In this document: positions 24,461 through 33,200 of the stretch, piece by piece | Numbering within the stretch: position 1 is the first letter of the stretch | Layout of the letters: each line of letters begins with the position of its first letter | DNA from: an uncultured Oscillibacter sp. | GTDB taxonomy: Bacteria > Bacillota > Clostridia > Oscillospirales > Oscillospiraceae | Assembly: GCA_910579435.1 (NCBI GenBank) | Contig: CAJTVF010000010.1 | Coordinates: 1 to 59,842 of the forward strand | Direction of reading: 5' to 3' | DNA length: 59,842 nt | Notes under the pieces: model-generated | Seen by the model: the letters and a program-made list of their open reading frames with translations, nothing else | What the model was told of the DNA's origin: nothing | Database searches by the model: none | Made by a program: the position numbers and the translations under genes

Positions 24461-26905
24461 CTAGTCCGCGGCGTTGCACTCCGCGAAAATATTGAATCCC
24501 CGGTTGGCTCCGTTTCCGGCGAAGGCCCGCAGCAGTCCGCCGATTTCCTCCCGGGTCTCTTTGTTATTCTTTCCCACCAGCAGCACGCGGTAGCGGTAGC
24601 GGTTGTTGACCTTCAGCACCGGGGCCGGAGCGGGGCCCAAGACCTCGCTGTCCCCAAAGCGCCGCCGCAGTATGTCCCGGACGCCAATTGCCGCCCGAAG
24701 CACGGCCCCTTCCTCCACACCGGAGATGGTGAGGGTGAACAGGTCCGCAAAGGGCGGAAGGCGGCGGAGCTGCCGCATCCGAATTTCGCCTTCATAAAAA
24801 CGGCCGTAATCCTGCCGGGCGGCGCATTGAATCACATCGTTCCCCGGCGTGTAGGTCTGGATCACGGCCCGGCCGGATTTGCCGCCCCGGCCCGCCCGCC
24901 CCACCACCTGGGTCAGCAGGCTGAAGGTCCGTTCCGCCGCCCGGTAATTCTCCAGGTACAGAGAAAGGTCGGCGGCCAGGACCCCTACCAGGGTCACATT
25001 TTCAAAATCCAGCCCCTTGGCCACCATCTGGGTGCCAAGCAGGATGGGGATCCGCTCCGTCTCAAAGCGCCGAAGCAGCTTTCCGTGGCCCTCCGCCGTG
25101 GTGTCCGCGTCCATCCGCAGGATGCCCGCGCCGGGAAACAGGCCCGCCAGCTCTTCCTCCACCTTCTGGGTGCCCGCCCCCACATGCTTCATGATGCCGC
25201 CGCAAACCGGGCAGGCGTCGAAGCTCCGCTGGGAATGGCCGCAATGGTGGCACATCAGCCGCCCGTTGGCGGAGTGATAGGTCAGCGGGGCGCTGCACCG
25301 GGGACACTCCGGCACATGGCCGCATTCCCCGCACAGCAGCATGCGGCTGCTGCCCCGGCGGTTTAAAAAAAGGATGCTCTGCTCCCCTGCCTCCAAATTC
25401 CGCTCCAGCTCCCGCCGGAGGTCTGCCCCGATGAGGCCAGGATTCCCCGCCTTGATTTCCTGGCGGAGGTCGGCAATGAGGACCTGGGGCAGGCTCTGCT
25501 CATTATAGCGGCGGCAAAGCCGCGCCTTGTGATACTGCCCCTCTTCCGCCGCCCAGGCCGTCTCTACGGACGGCGTGGCGGAGCCCAGGACCAGCAGAGC
25601 CTTGTCCCGAGCGCAGAGATATTTGGCAACGTCCCGGGTGTGATACCGGGGCGGATTTTCCGAAAGGTAGCTGCCTTCCTGCTCCTCGTCCAGGATGATA
25701 ACGCCTATGTTTCGCAGGGGGGCAAAAATGGCGGAGCGGGTGCCCAGCACCACCTTGACCTCTCCCCGGCGGATGCGCTTCCATTGATCGCAGCGCTCCG
25801 TCATGCGGAGGCCGCTGTGGAGCATGGCCGCGTCGTCTCCAAAATAGGAGGAAAATTTCCCCATCATTTGAGGTGTCAGCACGATCTCCGGCACCAGGAC
25901 GATGGCAGTCCTCCCCTTGGACAGTATCTCCTGGACCAGCCGTAAATAGACCTGGGTTTTTCCGCTGCCGGTCACGCCCTGCAGCAGCGCACCGGAGGCC
26001 CGGCCCGCTTCCGCCAGTCCGCAAAGCAGCTCAAAAGCCCCCTGCTGTTCTTCATTCAGCACGATGGGCGGCCCGGGCTCCACCTTCACAGGCAGAGAGA
26101 CCCGCAGCTCCTCCGCCTCGGAGAACACCAGCAGCCCCGCCTTTTCCATCCCCCGGAGAGTCCGGGGCGACGCGCCGGTGAAGTAGGTAAGATCGGCGCA
26201 GGCGGTCTTTCCGTTGGCGGCCAGCAGCTTCACCACCTCATAGCGGGCGGGCGGGGAGCGCCGCTTCGCCTCCGTCAGAGCCAGGGCTTCCTCGGCGCTG
26301 AGAGCCAGCTCCGCCATCCGGCGGGTTTTGTCCCCCACCTTCTGCTTCACCGCCGTCTCACGCCAAACGACCCCCGCTTTCTCCAGGGCCCGAAGGGCCG
26401 GCAGGGCGCCGTCTCCATGGGCGTCCCGCAGAGCCTCCAGCCCGGCGGAGCCGCCGGAGCGCTCCAGCGTCTCCAGGACCTCCGGTCCATGGCGGACGCC
26501 TCCGGCGGCGGCCCGGGCTGTCTCCAGGTCCAGCTCCGCCTGGAGCCGCCAGATTTCCTGGAGACGGTACCACAGCCCGGCGGGCAGGATGGTCCGCACC
26601 GCCTCCGACATGGTGCAGAAATAGCGCTGGCGCATCCAGAGGGCCAGGGCCAGGCCGGCGCTGTCCAGCACCGGATCCCGGTCCAGAACAGCGGAAAGCG
26701 CTTTCAGGCCCCGGGCCTTCTCTCCCTCTCCCCGGGCGAGGATCATCCCCTCCGACAGCTTGTTTCCCCGGCCAAAGGGCACGGTCACCCGGACGCCGGG
26801 GACCGCCAGGTCCTCCAGCTCTGCCGGAACCAGGTAGTCGTAGGGCTTATCAATATGATAGGGCGCGGCGCTGACCGCCACTTTTACGATGGCCGCGGTC
26901 TCCAT
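24461..26905 (-). CDS. priA: primosomal helicase PriA
   Basis: This 814-residue 3'-5' helicase restarts stalled replication forks. An N-terminal DNA-binding region with a winged-helix part is followed by Walker A GVTGSGKTQVYL, DEEQEGSY (DEEH-type Walker B) and SATPS. A Cys-rich zinc insertion includes CGECGHVPECPRC and CHHCGHSQRSFDACPVCG. LGTQMVAKGLDFENVTLVGVLAAD and QVVGRAGRG complete the helicase core. In B. subtilis coaBC sits between rpoZ and priA; here rpoZ lies only 9 bp upstream and coaBC is absent. Confidence 0.97.
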   Translation of the reverse strand: METAAIVKVAVSAAPYHIDKPYDYLVPAELEDLAVPGVRVTVPFGRGNKLSEGMILARGEGEKARGLKALSAVLDRDPVLDSAGLALALWMRQRYFCTMSEAVRTILPAGLWYRLQEIWRLQAELDLETARAAAGGVRHGPEVLETLERSGGSAGLEALRDAHGDGALPALRALEKAGVVWRETAVKQKVGDKTRRMAELALSAEEALALTEAKRRSPPARYEVVKLLAANGKTACADLTYFTGASPRTLRGMEKAGLLVFSEAEELRVSLPVKVEPGPPIVLNEEQQGAFELLCGLAEAGRASGALLQGVTGSGKTQVYLRLVQEILSKGRTAIVLVPEIVLTPQMMGKFSSYFGDDAAMLHSGLRMTERCDQWKRIRRGEVKVVLGTRSAIFAPLRNIGVIILDEEQEGSYLSENPPRYHTRDVAKYLCARDKALLVLGSATPSVETAWAAEEGQYHKARLCRRYNEQSLPQVLIADLRQEIKAGNPGLIGADLRRELERNLEAGEQSILFLNRRGSSRMLLCGECGHVPECPRCSAPLTYHSANGRLMCHHCGHSQRSFDACPVCGGIMKHVGAGTQKVEEELAGLFPGAGILRMDADTTAEGHGKLLRRFETERIPILLGTQMVAKGLDFENVTLVGVLAADLSLYLENYRAAERTFSLLTQVVGRAGRGGKSGRAVIQTYTPGNDVIQCAARQDYGRFYEGEIRMRQLRRLPPFADLFTLTISGVEEGAVLRAAIGVRDILRRRFGDSEVLGPAPAPVLKVNNRYRYRVLLVGKNNKETREEIGGLLRAFAGNGANRGFNIFAECNAAD

Positions 26906-26914
26906 CCGGCGGCG

Positions 26915-27130
26915 TTACGCCTCTTCGGCGGCCGCTTCCGCACTAGCGGCGGTAAGCTTGCCGTCCGCCACCTCGTGAATCGCCAAGGTTACCGGCTTTT
27001 CCTCCAGGTGAAGGCCGCTCACTTCGGCCTCCTCCGCGATCTGACGGGCCCGGCGAGCCACCACGTTCACCAGCATATAACGGTTGGGGATATAAGAGTT
27101 CAGTTTGCTCATGGCGGGATACAGCATCAT
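26915..27130 (-). CDS. rpoZ: RNA polymerase omega subunit
   Basis: This 71-residue protein has the omega hallmarks: N-terminal Met-rich start, SYIPNRYMLVNVVARRARQIAEEA and the short downstream helix with VTLAIHEVADGKL. It helps assemble RNA polymerase. Two adjacent Met codons make the start uncertain by one residue. It lies between gmk and priA, as in other Firmicutes. Confidence 0.94.
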   Translation of the reverse strand: MMLYPAMSKLNSYIPNRYMLVNVVARRARQIAEEAEVSGLHLEEKPVTLAIHEVADGKLTAASAEAAAEEA

Positions 27131-27177
27131 AGTCGATCGACTTCCTTTCCAGCTTCTTTAACTTCAATCTATGGCAG

Positions 27178-27774
27178 TCAGCTTCCGCTGATGATCTCCA
27201 TGCGGTCCATGGACCGGCAGTGCTCCGCTGTCATGATGGCGTCCAGCTCCATGGCGGCGTTTTCAATGGTGTCGTTGATGACAAAATAGTGGTACGCGCC
27301 GGCCGTCCGGCACTCCACCTTGGCCCGCAGCAGCCGCTTTTCAATCTTCTCCGGGCTGTCGGTGCCCCGGAGGGTCAGGCGGCGGGCCAGCTCCTCCCAG
27401 CTGGGCGGGGCAATGAAGATAAGGACGGCATCCGGCCGCTTGTGGGCGATTTGCAGGGCGCCCTGGACGTCGATCTCCAAAATCACGTCCCGGCCCGCCT
27501 CCATGGCCTCGTCCACAAAGCGCTTGGGAGTTCCGTAGAAATTGCCCACGTACTCGGCATACTCCAAAAAGGCGTCCTGGGCCATCCAGTCGTGGAAGGT
27601 GTCTACGTCCAGGAAATGGTAATGGACACCGTTTTCCTCCCCGACCCGGGGCTGACGGGTAGTTGCGGAAACGGAGACGTACACGTCCTTCCGCTTCTCC
27701 AGCAGCACCTTCAGCACGCTGCCCTTCCCTACGCCGGAGGGCCCTGATACGATAAACGTCTTCCCTTTTTTCAT
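27178..27774 (-). CDS. gmk: guanylate kinase
   Basis: This 198-residue enzyme phosphorylates GMP to GDP. It shows the P-loop GPSGVGKGSVL, the GMP-binding SATTRQPRVGEENGVHYHF and EYAEYVGNFYGTPK, and the lid region. The ATG overlaps the remA stop by 4 bp. Confidence 0.97.
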   Translation of the reverse strand: MKKGKTFIVSGPSGVGKGSVLKVLLEKRKDVYVSVSATTRQPRVGEENGVHYHFLDVDTFHDWMAQDAFLEYAEYVGNFYGTPKRFVDEAMEAGRDVILEIDVQGALQIAHKRPDAVLIFIAPPSWEELARRLTLRGTDSPEKIEKRLLRAKVECRTAGAYHYFVINDTIENAAMELDAIMTAEHCRSMDRMEIISGS

Positions 27775-28010
27775 GCTTCCTCCTGTTCTCCCGCGCCGAA
27801 TGTTTCCGGCGGCAGGGCTGACAAAATCACATGGTCGCTGTCCATAATGAAGATCGAGGCCGTCTTCCGTCCATAGGTGGCGTCGATCAGCATCCCCCGC
27901 TCCCGGCTCTCCTGGGTCATGCGGCGGATCGGGGCGGAATCCGGGCCCACAATGGCCACCACCCGCTCCCGGGAGACCATGCTCCCAAAACCGATGTTGA
28001 TAAATTCCAT
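27771..28010 (-). CDS. remA: RemA/DUF370 DNA-binding regulator
   Basis: This 79-residue protein belongs to the RemA (DUF370) family, which wraps DNA as ring oligomers and activates matrix and osmoprotection genes in B. subtilis. INIGFGSMVSRERVVAIVGPDSAPIRRM and RGMLIDATYGRKT plus MDSDHVILSALPPET are conserved. The family start is MEFINIGFG; the longer frame is inside yloC. The yloC-remA-gmk order is conserved. Confidence 0.93.
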   Translation of the reverse strand: MEFINIGFGSMVSRERVVAIVGPDSAPIRRMTQESRERGMLIDATYGRKTASIFIMDSDHVILSALPPETFGAGEQEEA

Positions 28011-28012
28011 AC

Positions 28013-28894
28013 TCACTCCACGTTCTGCACCTGTTCCCGCATCTTCTCCACCTCGGCCTTCAGATTCACCACCACCTGGGCGATGGACACGTCGCAGCAC
28101 TTGGAACCGATGGTGTTGGCCTCCCGGTTGACCTCCTGAATGAGGAAGTCCATCTTCCGCCCCATGGGCTCCGTGGCCTCCAGCATGGTCCGAAGCTGAG
28201 CCACATGGCTCCGCAGACGGACGGTCTCCTCGTCCACGGCCACCTTGTCGGCGTAAATGGCGGCCTCCGTCAGGATGCGCTGGGGGTCAACGGAAGCGCT
28301 TTGCAGCACCTCCTGCATCCGGGCCGTGAGCTTGGCCCGATACTCCGCCACGGTCTCCGGAGAGCGGGCCTCCACCTGCCCGGTATAGACTTCGATGGCG
28401 GAGAGGCGGTTTCCGATATCCTCCGCCAGCCGGGTTCCTTCCACGCCCCGCATCCCGTTGAACGCGGCCAAAGCCGCGTCCAGCACGGCGCAGAAGTCCG
28501 CGCTGACGGCTTCCAGGTCCTCGTCCGCCTTGGTGACGGAGAGCACGTCCGGGAATCGGGCCAAAACCTCCGGCGTTACCTTGTAAGCCGTGGGGCCGCA
28601 GAACTCCGCCAGCTCGTTCAGGGCGGAGGCGTACTGGCCAGCCAGCTCCCGGTTGACGGCTACCTTGGTCACGTCAGCGGCGGAGGCGTCCACCGTGACG
28701 AACACATCCACCTTTCCCCGGGAGACCGCCCGCTGGACCCGCTGCTTCAGCGCGTCCTCGGCAAAGATATACAGTCGGGGCATCTTCACCGTGCAGTCCA
28801 GATAGCGGTTGTTGACCGCCCGGACCTCCACGGTGATATCCCGACTGTTCCTCGTCTCTCTGGCCCGTCCATAGCCGGTCATGCTTTTGATCAT
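28013..28894 (-). CDS. yloC: YicC/YloC-family endoribonuclease
   Basis: This 293-residue protein has the YicC signatures: N-terminal SMTGYGRA, VEVRAVNNRYLD and C-terminal EPMGRKMDFLIQEVNREANTIGSKCCD. YicC family members are RNA-degrading enzymes that act on small RNAs and structured RNA. It is the first gene of the yloC-remA-gmk-rpoZ-priA run and lies 18 bp after the J-domain gene. Confidence 0.94.
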   Translation of the reverse strand: MIKSMTGYGRARETRNSRDITVEVRAVNNRYLDCTVKMPRLYIFAEDALKQRVQRAVSRGKVDVFVTVDASAADVTKVAVNRELAGQYASALNELAEFCGPTAYKVTPEVLARFPDVLSVTKADEDLEAVSADFCAVLDAALAAFNGMRGVEGTRLAEDIGNRLSAIEVYTGQVEARSPETVAEYRAKLTARMQEVLQSASVDPQRILTEAAIYADKVAVDEETVRLRSHVAQLRTMLEATEPMGRKMDFLIQEVNREANTIGSKCCDVSIAQVVVNLKAEVEKMREQVQNVE

Positions 28895-28912
28895 GGTGAT
28901 CTCCCCTTATTT

Positions 28913-29515
28913 TCAGATAAAGCAGCAATAGCCGCCGTTGCACAGCGTATAGGCACAGCACAGGGTCAAGCAGGGATTCCCGGCGCACAGGGTCCCGAAG
29001 GGCTCCCCTCCTGGGCGGTAGGGCGAACCGTTCCGCATCAGGTTCAAAGCCCGCTGATACTCCGGGTTGCCGGGTTCCATTTGGCAGGCGGTCTGATAGT
29101 AACGCATAGCCTCGTCCATCCAGCCCCGGCGGTAACACACCGCGCCCTTGAGGAAGTTCCACTCGGCATTGTGGTCGCTGAAGTTGTTCAAAAGAGCCTC
29201 TGCCCGGGCCACATCGCCCATTTGGATGGCGGCCCGGACCTGCTGGAGAACCGAGGAGGACCCGCCGGAGCCATAGGACTGCTGCCAGCCCCCGGCATAG
29301 GAGGAACCGGAAGCCCTGCCTCCGCCGCTGCGTCGCCGGTTGATCTCCTCGTAGGCGGCGTTGATCTCCTTCATCTTCTCCTGGGCCAGATCGGCTAGGG
29401 GATTGTCATGGTAGTTGTCCGGGTGGTATTTTCTCGCCAGCTCCCGGTAGGCCCGCTTGACCTCGTCGTCGGTGGCGCTCTCCGAAATGCCGAGTACCTG
29501 ATAGGGATCATTCAT
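28913..29515 (-). CDS. J-domain protein with cysteine-rich C-terminus
   Basis: This 200-residue protein begins with a J domain (about 1-65; DPYQVLGISESATDDEVKRAYRELARKYHPDN contains the HPD motif that stimulates DnaK). A Gly/Ser linker and a TPR-like helical region (about 95-165; WNFLKGAVCYRRGWMDEAMRYYQTACQMEP) follow. The last 35 residues hold seven cysteines (LCAGNPCLTLCC to YCCFI), suggesting metal or membrane association. It overlaps the DUF5685 gene by 4 bp. It is a specialised co-chaperone; its client may be the neighbour protein. Confidence 0.88.
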   Translation of the reverse strand: MNDPYQVLGISESATDDEVKRAYRELARKYHPDNYHDNPLADLAQEKMKEINAAYEEINRRRSGGGRASGSSYAGGWQQSYGSGGSSSVLQQVRAAIQMGDVARAEALLNNFSDHNAEWNFLKGAVCYRRGWMDEAMRYYQTACQMEPGNPEYQRALNLMRNGSPYRPGGEPFGTLCAGNPCLTLCCAYTLCNGGYCCFI

Positions 29516-30399
29516 GTGCTTCTCTCCTGCGTTTCTCTCTTGTTTCCCCCACCCCGGAAGGTGCCGTCCAGCACCGCCTTCCCCACGCGGAAAAGGCCGG
29601 TATAGAGGGTGGTTTCCAAAACCGGCGTCCAGACGCCGAAGTCCCACAGCTCAAAGGCGGTGGCCATCATATGGATGGAGTGGTCCAGCGTGGCGGCGAA
29701 GCTCTGCCGGGCCTCCTCCGTCCAGACGCCGTCCGTCAGCCCGTAGCGCAGGGCCACCGGATTGTAATTCCCGGAGGCGGCGTCCTTTTTCAGGTCGTCC
29801 GCCGCGTCCACCAAGTAGACCCAGCGGCCCAGATGGTAAAGCATCTGCTCCAGCACCCGCCGCCGGACCGGCTCGTCCACCGCCTGAGCGGCTCCCCGCA
29901 GCAAGACGGCAAAGGTATCCGCCGCCCGGTCCATAGACGGGCAGCCCTCCCGCTCCAGCTCCGCCAGCAGGGACAGCTGACGGCGGGTAGACACGTCAAA
30001 CTCCGGCCGGGCCTTCGCGGCTTTCCGGTAGGCCCGAGCCAAAACGGCGGAAGCCCCCCGGTATTTCAGGCCATGAAGCCGCCCATGGTCCGCCACGCCG
30101 TCCCGGGCCTGCCAATAGGCCAGGATGACGCTCTCGTCCGCCGCCAGAGCCAGCGCCGGGCTGGCCTCCAGACGGTCCCGCCCGTGGACGGGGTGGGCGG
30201 CGCAGCGGCCGTGATGGACGGAGCCCTCCTTTTTCTCCGAGAGGAGGATGGCCAAAAAGGTGAAATCGTAGTTCAGAATAAATTGCGCCGCTGTCCCGTA
30301 TCGCTCCCCCAGGACGTGGCAGAGGCCGCAGTAGGCCTGGCCGAAGCGCCTCCGCTCTTCCTCCGGCAGGTCCTGGGGCGGACGGACATAGCCGAACAT
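29512..30399 (-). CDS. DUF5685 family protein
   Basis: This 295-residue, mostly helical soluble protein is of unknown function. It carries YCGLCH (Cys24, Cys27, His28, a CxxCH pattern) and CAAHP (Cys66, His69), which together could bind a metal or haem. A later acidic block YLVDAADDLKKDAASGNYNP resembles aspartate-rich metal sites of isoprenoid enzymes. No signal peptide is seen. It is coupled to both the J-domain gene and the RseC-like gene by overlaps. Confidence 0.82.
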   Translation of the reverse strand: MFGYVRPPQDLPEEERRRFGQAYCGLCHVLGERYGTAAQFILNYDFTFLAILLSEKKEGSVHHGRCAAHPVHGRDRLEASPALALAADESVILAYWQARDGVADHGRLHGLKYRGASAVLARAYRKAAKARPEFDVSTRRQLSLLAELEREGCPSMDRAADTFAVLLRGAAQAVDEPVRRRVLEQMLYHLGRWVYLVDAADDLKKDAASGNYNPVALRYGLTDGVWTEEARQSFAATLDHSIHMMATAFELWDFGVWTPVLETTLYTGLFRVGKAVLDGTFRGGGNKRETQERST

Positions 30400-30809
30400 C
30401 AGAACAGCCGGATGATGGTGAAGGACAGCCCGCCCCTGGCCCGGAGGCGGCGGTCATAGCCCATGGCCCCCAGGATGCCCAGGACGAAGCCCGCGGCGGC
30501 GGCGGTGTACTGAATCGCCGTGCTGTCCGTCACCGCCATCGCCAGGAAATAGCCCAGGAAAAACAGCGCCACAGGAATCAGGTAGACCAGGGCCACGATG
30601 CGGAGCATTTTTTGCGTGCTGCTCTCCACCACGACCTTCTGGCCCGGAGAGGCCCCAATAGGGTTCCGCGCCCGGGCATGGACCGCCGCGCCGGTGACGC
30701 CGCAGCCGGCGCACTCCTCGCAGTCGTGGCCGCAGGCGGATTTCCGGGGGACGGAAATCTCGGCGTGTCCGGCGTCTAAAATCCGTTCAACCGTTGCGAT
30801 CTGTGTCAT
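30399..30809 (-). CDS. RseC/SoxR-reducing family membrane protein
   Basis: This 136-residue protein has the RseC layout: an N-terminal soluble part with four cysteines (CGHDCEECAGCG, about 26-37), VVESSTQKMLRIVALVYLIPVALFFLGYFLA and a second membrane helix pair around AAAAGFVLGILGAMGY. Relatives help reduce SoxR or sit in Rnf-linked operons. It overlaps cdaR upstream and the DUF5685 gene downstream. Confidence 0.88.
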   Translation of the reverse strand: MTQIATVERILDAGHAEISVPRKSACGHDCEECAGCGVTGAAVHARARNPIGASPGQKVVVESSTQKMLRIVALVYLIPVALFFLGYFLAMAVTDSTAIQYTAAAAGFVLGILGAMGYDRRLRARGGLSFTIIRLF

Positions 30810-32182
30810 GGCGTCCTCCCTGCTTGGTCTTCTTCTTCGACGGGAGCGCTTGCTTCCACGTCCTCGGGTTCTGGTTCGTCCTCCGGCGGCGGCTCCTCGC
30901 CGCCCTCCCGAATGGTGACTTGGATCTGATACAGGCCGCTGATGCCCACGTCGCCCTTGTTCACCGTCACTTCCGCAGGAATGGTATAGGTGCCGGAGGC
31001 GGCGGAGTAGTCGCCCAGGTCCACCGTCACGGCGATGTCCTCTCCCGTGAGGGCGGACACGTCCGCCTCCGTGCCGAAGACCTTTACCGCCAGGCTGTCC
31101 GTCAGCAGCTCCACGCGCTTCCCCTCCGGCAGGTTCAGCCAGGAAATGTTCTCCGTGGATACCGTCGCGCTGGTCATGTCCTTGAACCGGATGCGCAGGG
31201 CGGCCCGGGTGACGCCGCTCACGTTGGTGCAGCCGTCAGGCAGGATAATCAGATAATTGGTAGTGGTGTAGTTCTCAGAGGCCGTGGTGCCCAGCTCCCG
31301 CAGGTCATATTTGCCCAGCTCCAGCATCTCCACGTCTTTCAGCTCCGTGGCGTCGCCGGAAACGGCAATGGTCGCCGGCTCGATAAAGTATTCGGTGTTC
31401 CGCGCGCGGCATCCGGGGCCGTCGGTAAAGTTCACGAACAGGCTCAACTCCTTGGTGACGAACACCGGCAGGGTGGCCCGGACGGTCTCCAACGAGGAGT
31501 AGATGCCGGACTTGTCCAAAATCCGGCCGTTTTCGTCATAATACTGGAGCTCCAGGTCCCGGGATACCGTCTCCACCGCGTTGGCGCCGATGTCCAAGGT
31601 GACCTTGGCGTAGCTGATGGGGTTGATATCCTCCTGAAGGCCCCGGACTTCCACCTCCGCGTGAGAGAGCTCTACCTGTCCGGCGGAATACGTGTCCGCC
31701 ACGCCGCCCACCAGTTCGCAGCTGACGTCGATGGTCCGGCTGTAGAGCTCGCTGATGTTCACGGTGGCCATGCGGATACTGGCGTCCTCCGTTCCGATGT
31801 TGCTGGGACTGAATTTGGAATCTGTGAAGCTGATGTTCCAGTTGACCCGCTGCTCCCCGGCGCTGGTGATGTCAAAGAGGCTGGCTGTGACCCGGATCTT
31901 CGAACGGTCCAGGCTGCATATGTCCCAGCGAGTCCCCTCCAGCGTCAGGTCGATGGTGCGGTCCGTCCCATTTTCCACCAGCATCAGGCCCCGGTCCGTC
32001 AGGGCGCTCTCATATAAATACTCAATGGGGATATCCAAAAACTCCCGGGTCTTGGTCTGCGGCGTGCCGTTGGGGCCGCTGGTCAGGTCGGCGTAGAGCC
32101 AGATGCCGGAGGCCACCAGAATGGACAGCAGCACATAGACCGCCCTGCGGCGTCCCGTCTTTTCATGTTCCACCTTACGCAC
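30806..32182 (-). CDS. cdaR: CdaR, YbbR-domain regulator of diadenylate cyclase
   Basis: This 458-residue protein has one N-terminal membrane helix (AVYVLLSILVASGIWLYADL) and an extracytoplasmic part built of several YbbR repeats (for example DIPIEYLYESALTDRGLML and LPVFVTKELSLFVNFTDGP), ending in an acidic Pro/Glu tail. CdaR binds CdaA and tunes its activity. It overlaps cdaA by 8 bp. The glmM gene usual after cdaR is absent. Confidence 0.93.
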   Translation of the reverse strand: MRKVEHEKTGRRRAVYVLLSILVASGIWLYADLTSGPNGTPQTKTREFLDIPIEYLYESALTDRGLMLVENGTDRTIDLTLEGTRWDICSLDRSKIRVTASLFDITSAGEQRVNWNISFTDSKFSPSNIGTEDASIRMATVNISELYSRTIDVSCELVGGVADTYSAGQVELSHAEVEVRGLQEDINPISYAKVTLDIGANAVETVSRDLELQYYDENGRILDKSGIYSSLETVRATLPVFVTKELSLFVNFTDGPGCRARNTEYFIEPATIAVSGDATELKDVEMLELGKYDLRELGTTASENYTTTNYLIILPDGCTNVSGVTRAALRIRFKDMTSATVSTENISWLNLPEGKRVELLTDSLAVKVFGTEADVSALTGEDIAVTVDLGDYSAASGTYTIPAEVTVNKGDVGISGLYQIQVTIREGGEEPPPEDEPEPEDVEASAPVEEEDQAGRTP

Positions 32183-33047
32183 CTCCGTCCTTCCTGGAGC
32201 GCAGCAGGCCCGACAGGCTGAATTTCTGCTTGTCCGTCTCGGCCTCCTCCTGCGGAAGCAGCTCGTTCCGCAGGAGGTTATCCAGGGTCTCCGGCTTCAA
32301 ATGCCGTTTCAGCATCCCGCCGGTGGCCACGGAGATGGAGCCGGTTTCCTCCGACACGATGACCACCACCGCGTCGGAGTTTTCGCTCATGCCGATGCCG
32401 GCCCGGTGCCGCATCCCCAGATCCCGGGACAAATTCACGTTCTTGCTGAGGGGAAGCATGCAGCCCGCCCCCAGCACCCGCCCGTGACGGACGATCACCG
32501 CCCCGTCGTGCATGGGCGCTTTCACGAAGAAGATATTTTTCAAAAGCTCGCTGGACACCGACGCGTCCAAAACCGTGCCGCTGCGTACCATGTCGTCCAG
32601 CAGGATCTCCCGCTCGAAGACGATCAGTGCGCCGGTGCGGGACTGGGACATCTCGGAACAGGCCAGCACGGTCTGCTCAATGGTCTGCTCCAGGGCGCTG
32701 GCGTTCTCCGCGCGGGTGAAGAGGGCCAGGATGCGGCGGCTCCCCATCTCCTCCAGAATCCGGCGGATCTCCGGCTGGAACAGGATAATCAGCGCCAGCA
32801 CGCCCACCTCTACCATGCGGCTCAGGAGATAGTAAATGCCGTTGAGGCCAAACAGGTAGCTCATCAGCAGAGCCGCCAGGAATACGAACAGTCCCTTTAA
32901 AAGACTGGCGGCCTTGGTGGTCTGCACCAGGGTCAGCACCTTATAGAGCGCGAACGCCATGATGGCGGTATCCAGGATATCCGAGACCTCAATGGTCAGC
33001 AGGTACCGCCCGATGGTAGCGAACAGCTCCGTCAGCGTCACATTCAT
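32175..33047 (-). CDS. cdaA: diadenylate cyclase CdaA
   Basis: This 290-residue membrane enzyme condenses two ATP to cyclic di-AMP. Hydrophobic N-terminal helices (about 25-90) precede the DAC domain, where HDGAVIV and GMRHRAGIG are the DGA and RHR catalytic motifs. Family length is about 270-290. It is first in the operon, behind a good sigma-A promoter, and is followed by cdaR. Confidence 0.97.
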   Translation of the reverse strand: MNVTLTELFATIGRYLLTIEVSDILDTAIMAFALYKVLTLVQTTKAASLLKGLFVFLAALLMSYLFGLNGIYYLLSRMVEVGVLALIILFQPEIRRILEEMGSRRILALFTRAENASALEQTIEQTVLACSEMSQSRTGALIVFEREILLDDMVRSGTVLDASVSSELLKNIFFVKAPMHDGAVIVRHGRVLGAGCMLPLSKNVNLSRDLGMRHRAGIGMSENSDAVVVIVSEETGSISVATGGMLKRHLKPETLDNLLRNELLPQEEAETDKQKFSLSGLLRSRKDGGA

Positions 33048-33131
33048 TTTTACGTCGTCATCCCTTTCCTACGCGCCGCCGGGAGAGCGGCTGTTTCCGC
33101 CGAAAGAGGCGTCAGGTCATGAATACTATAG

Positions 33132-33160
33132 ATTATATAGAACCCGGCGGTAAAAAGCAA
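33132..33160 (-). promoter_or_regulatory. sigma-A promoter for cdaA
   Basis: On the minus strand TTGCTT (33155-33160) and consensus TATAAT (33132-33137) are 17 bp apart. Confidence 0.78.
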
Positions 33161-33200
33161 GGTAAACCACGGGAAAATTACCGGAAAATTCACGGTCTGT

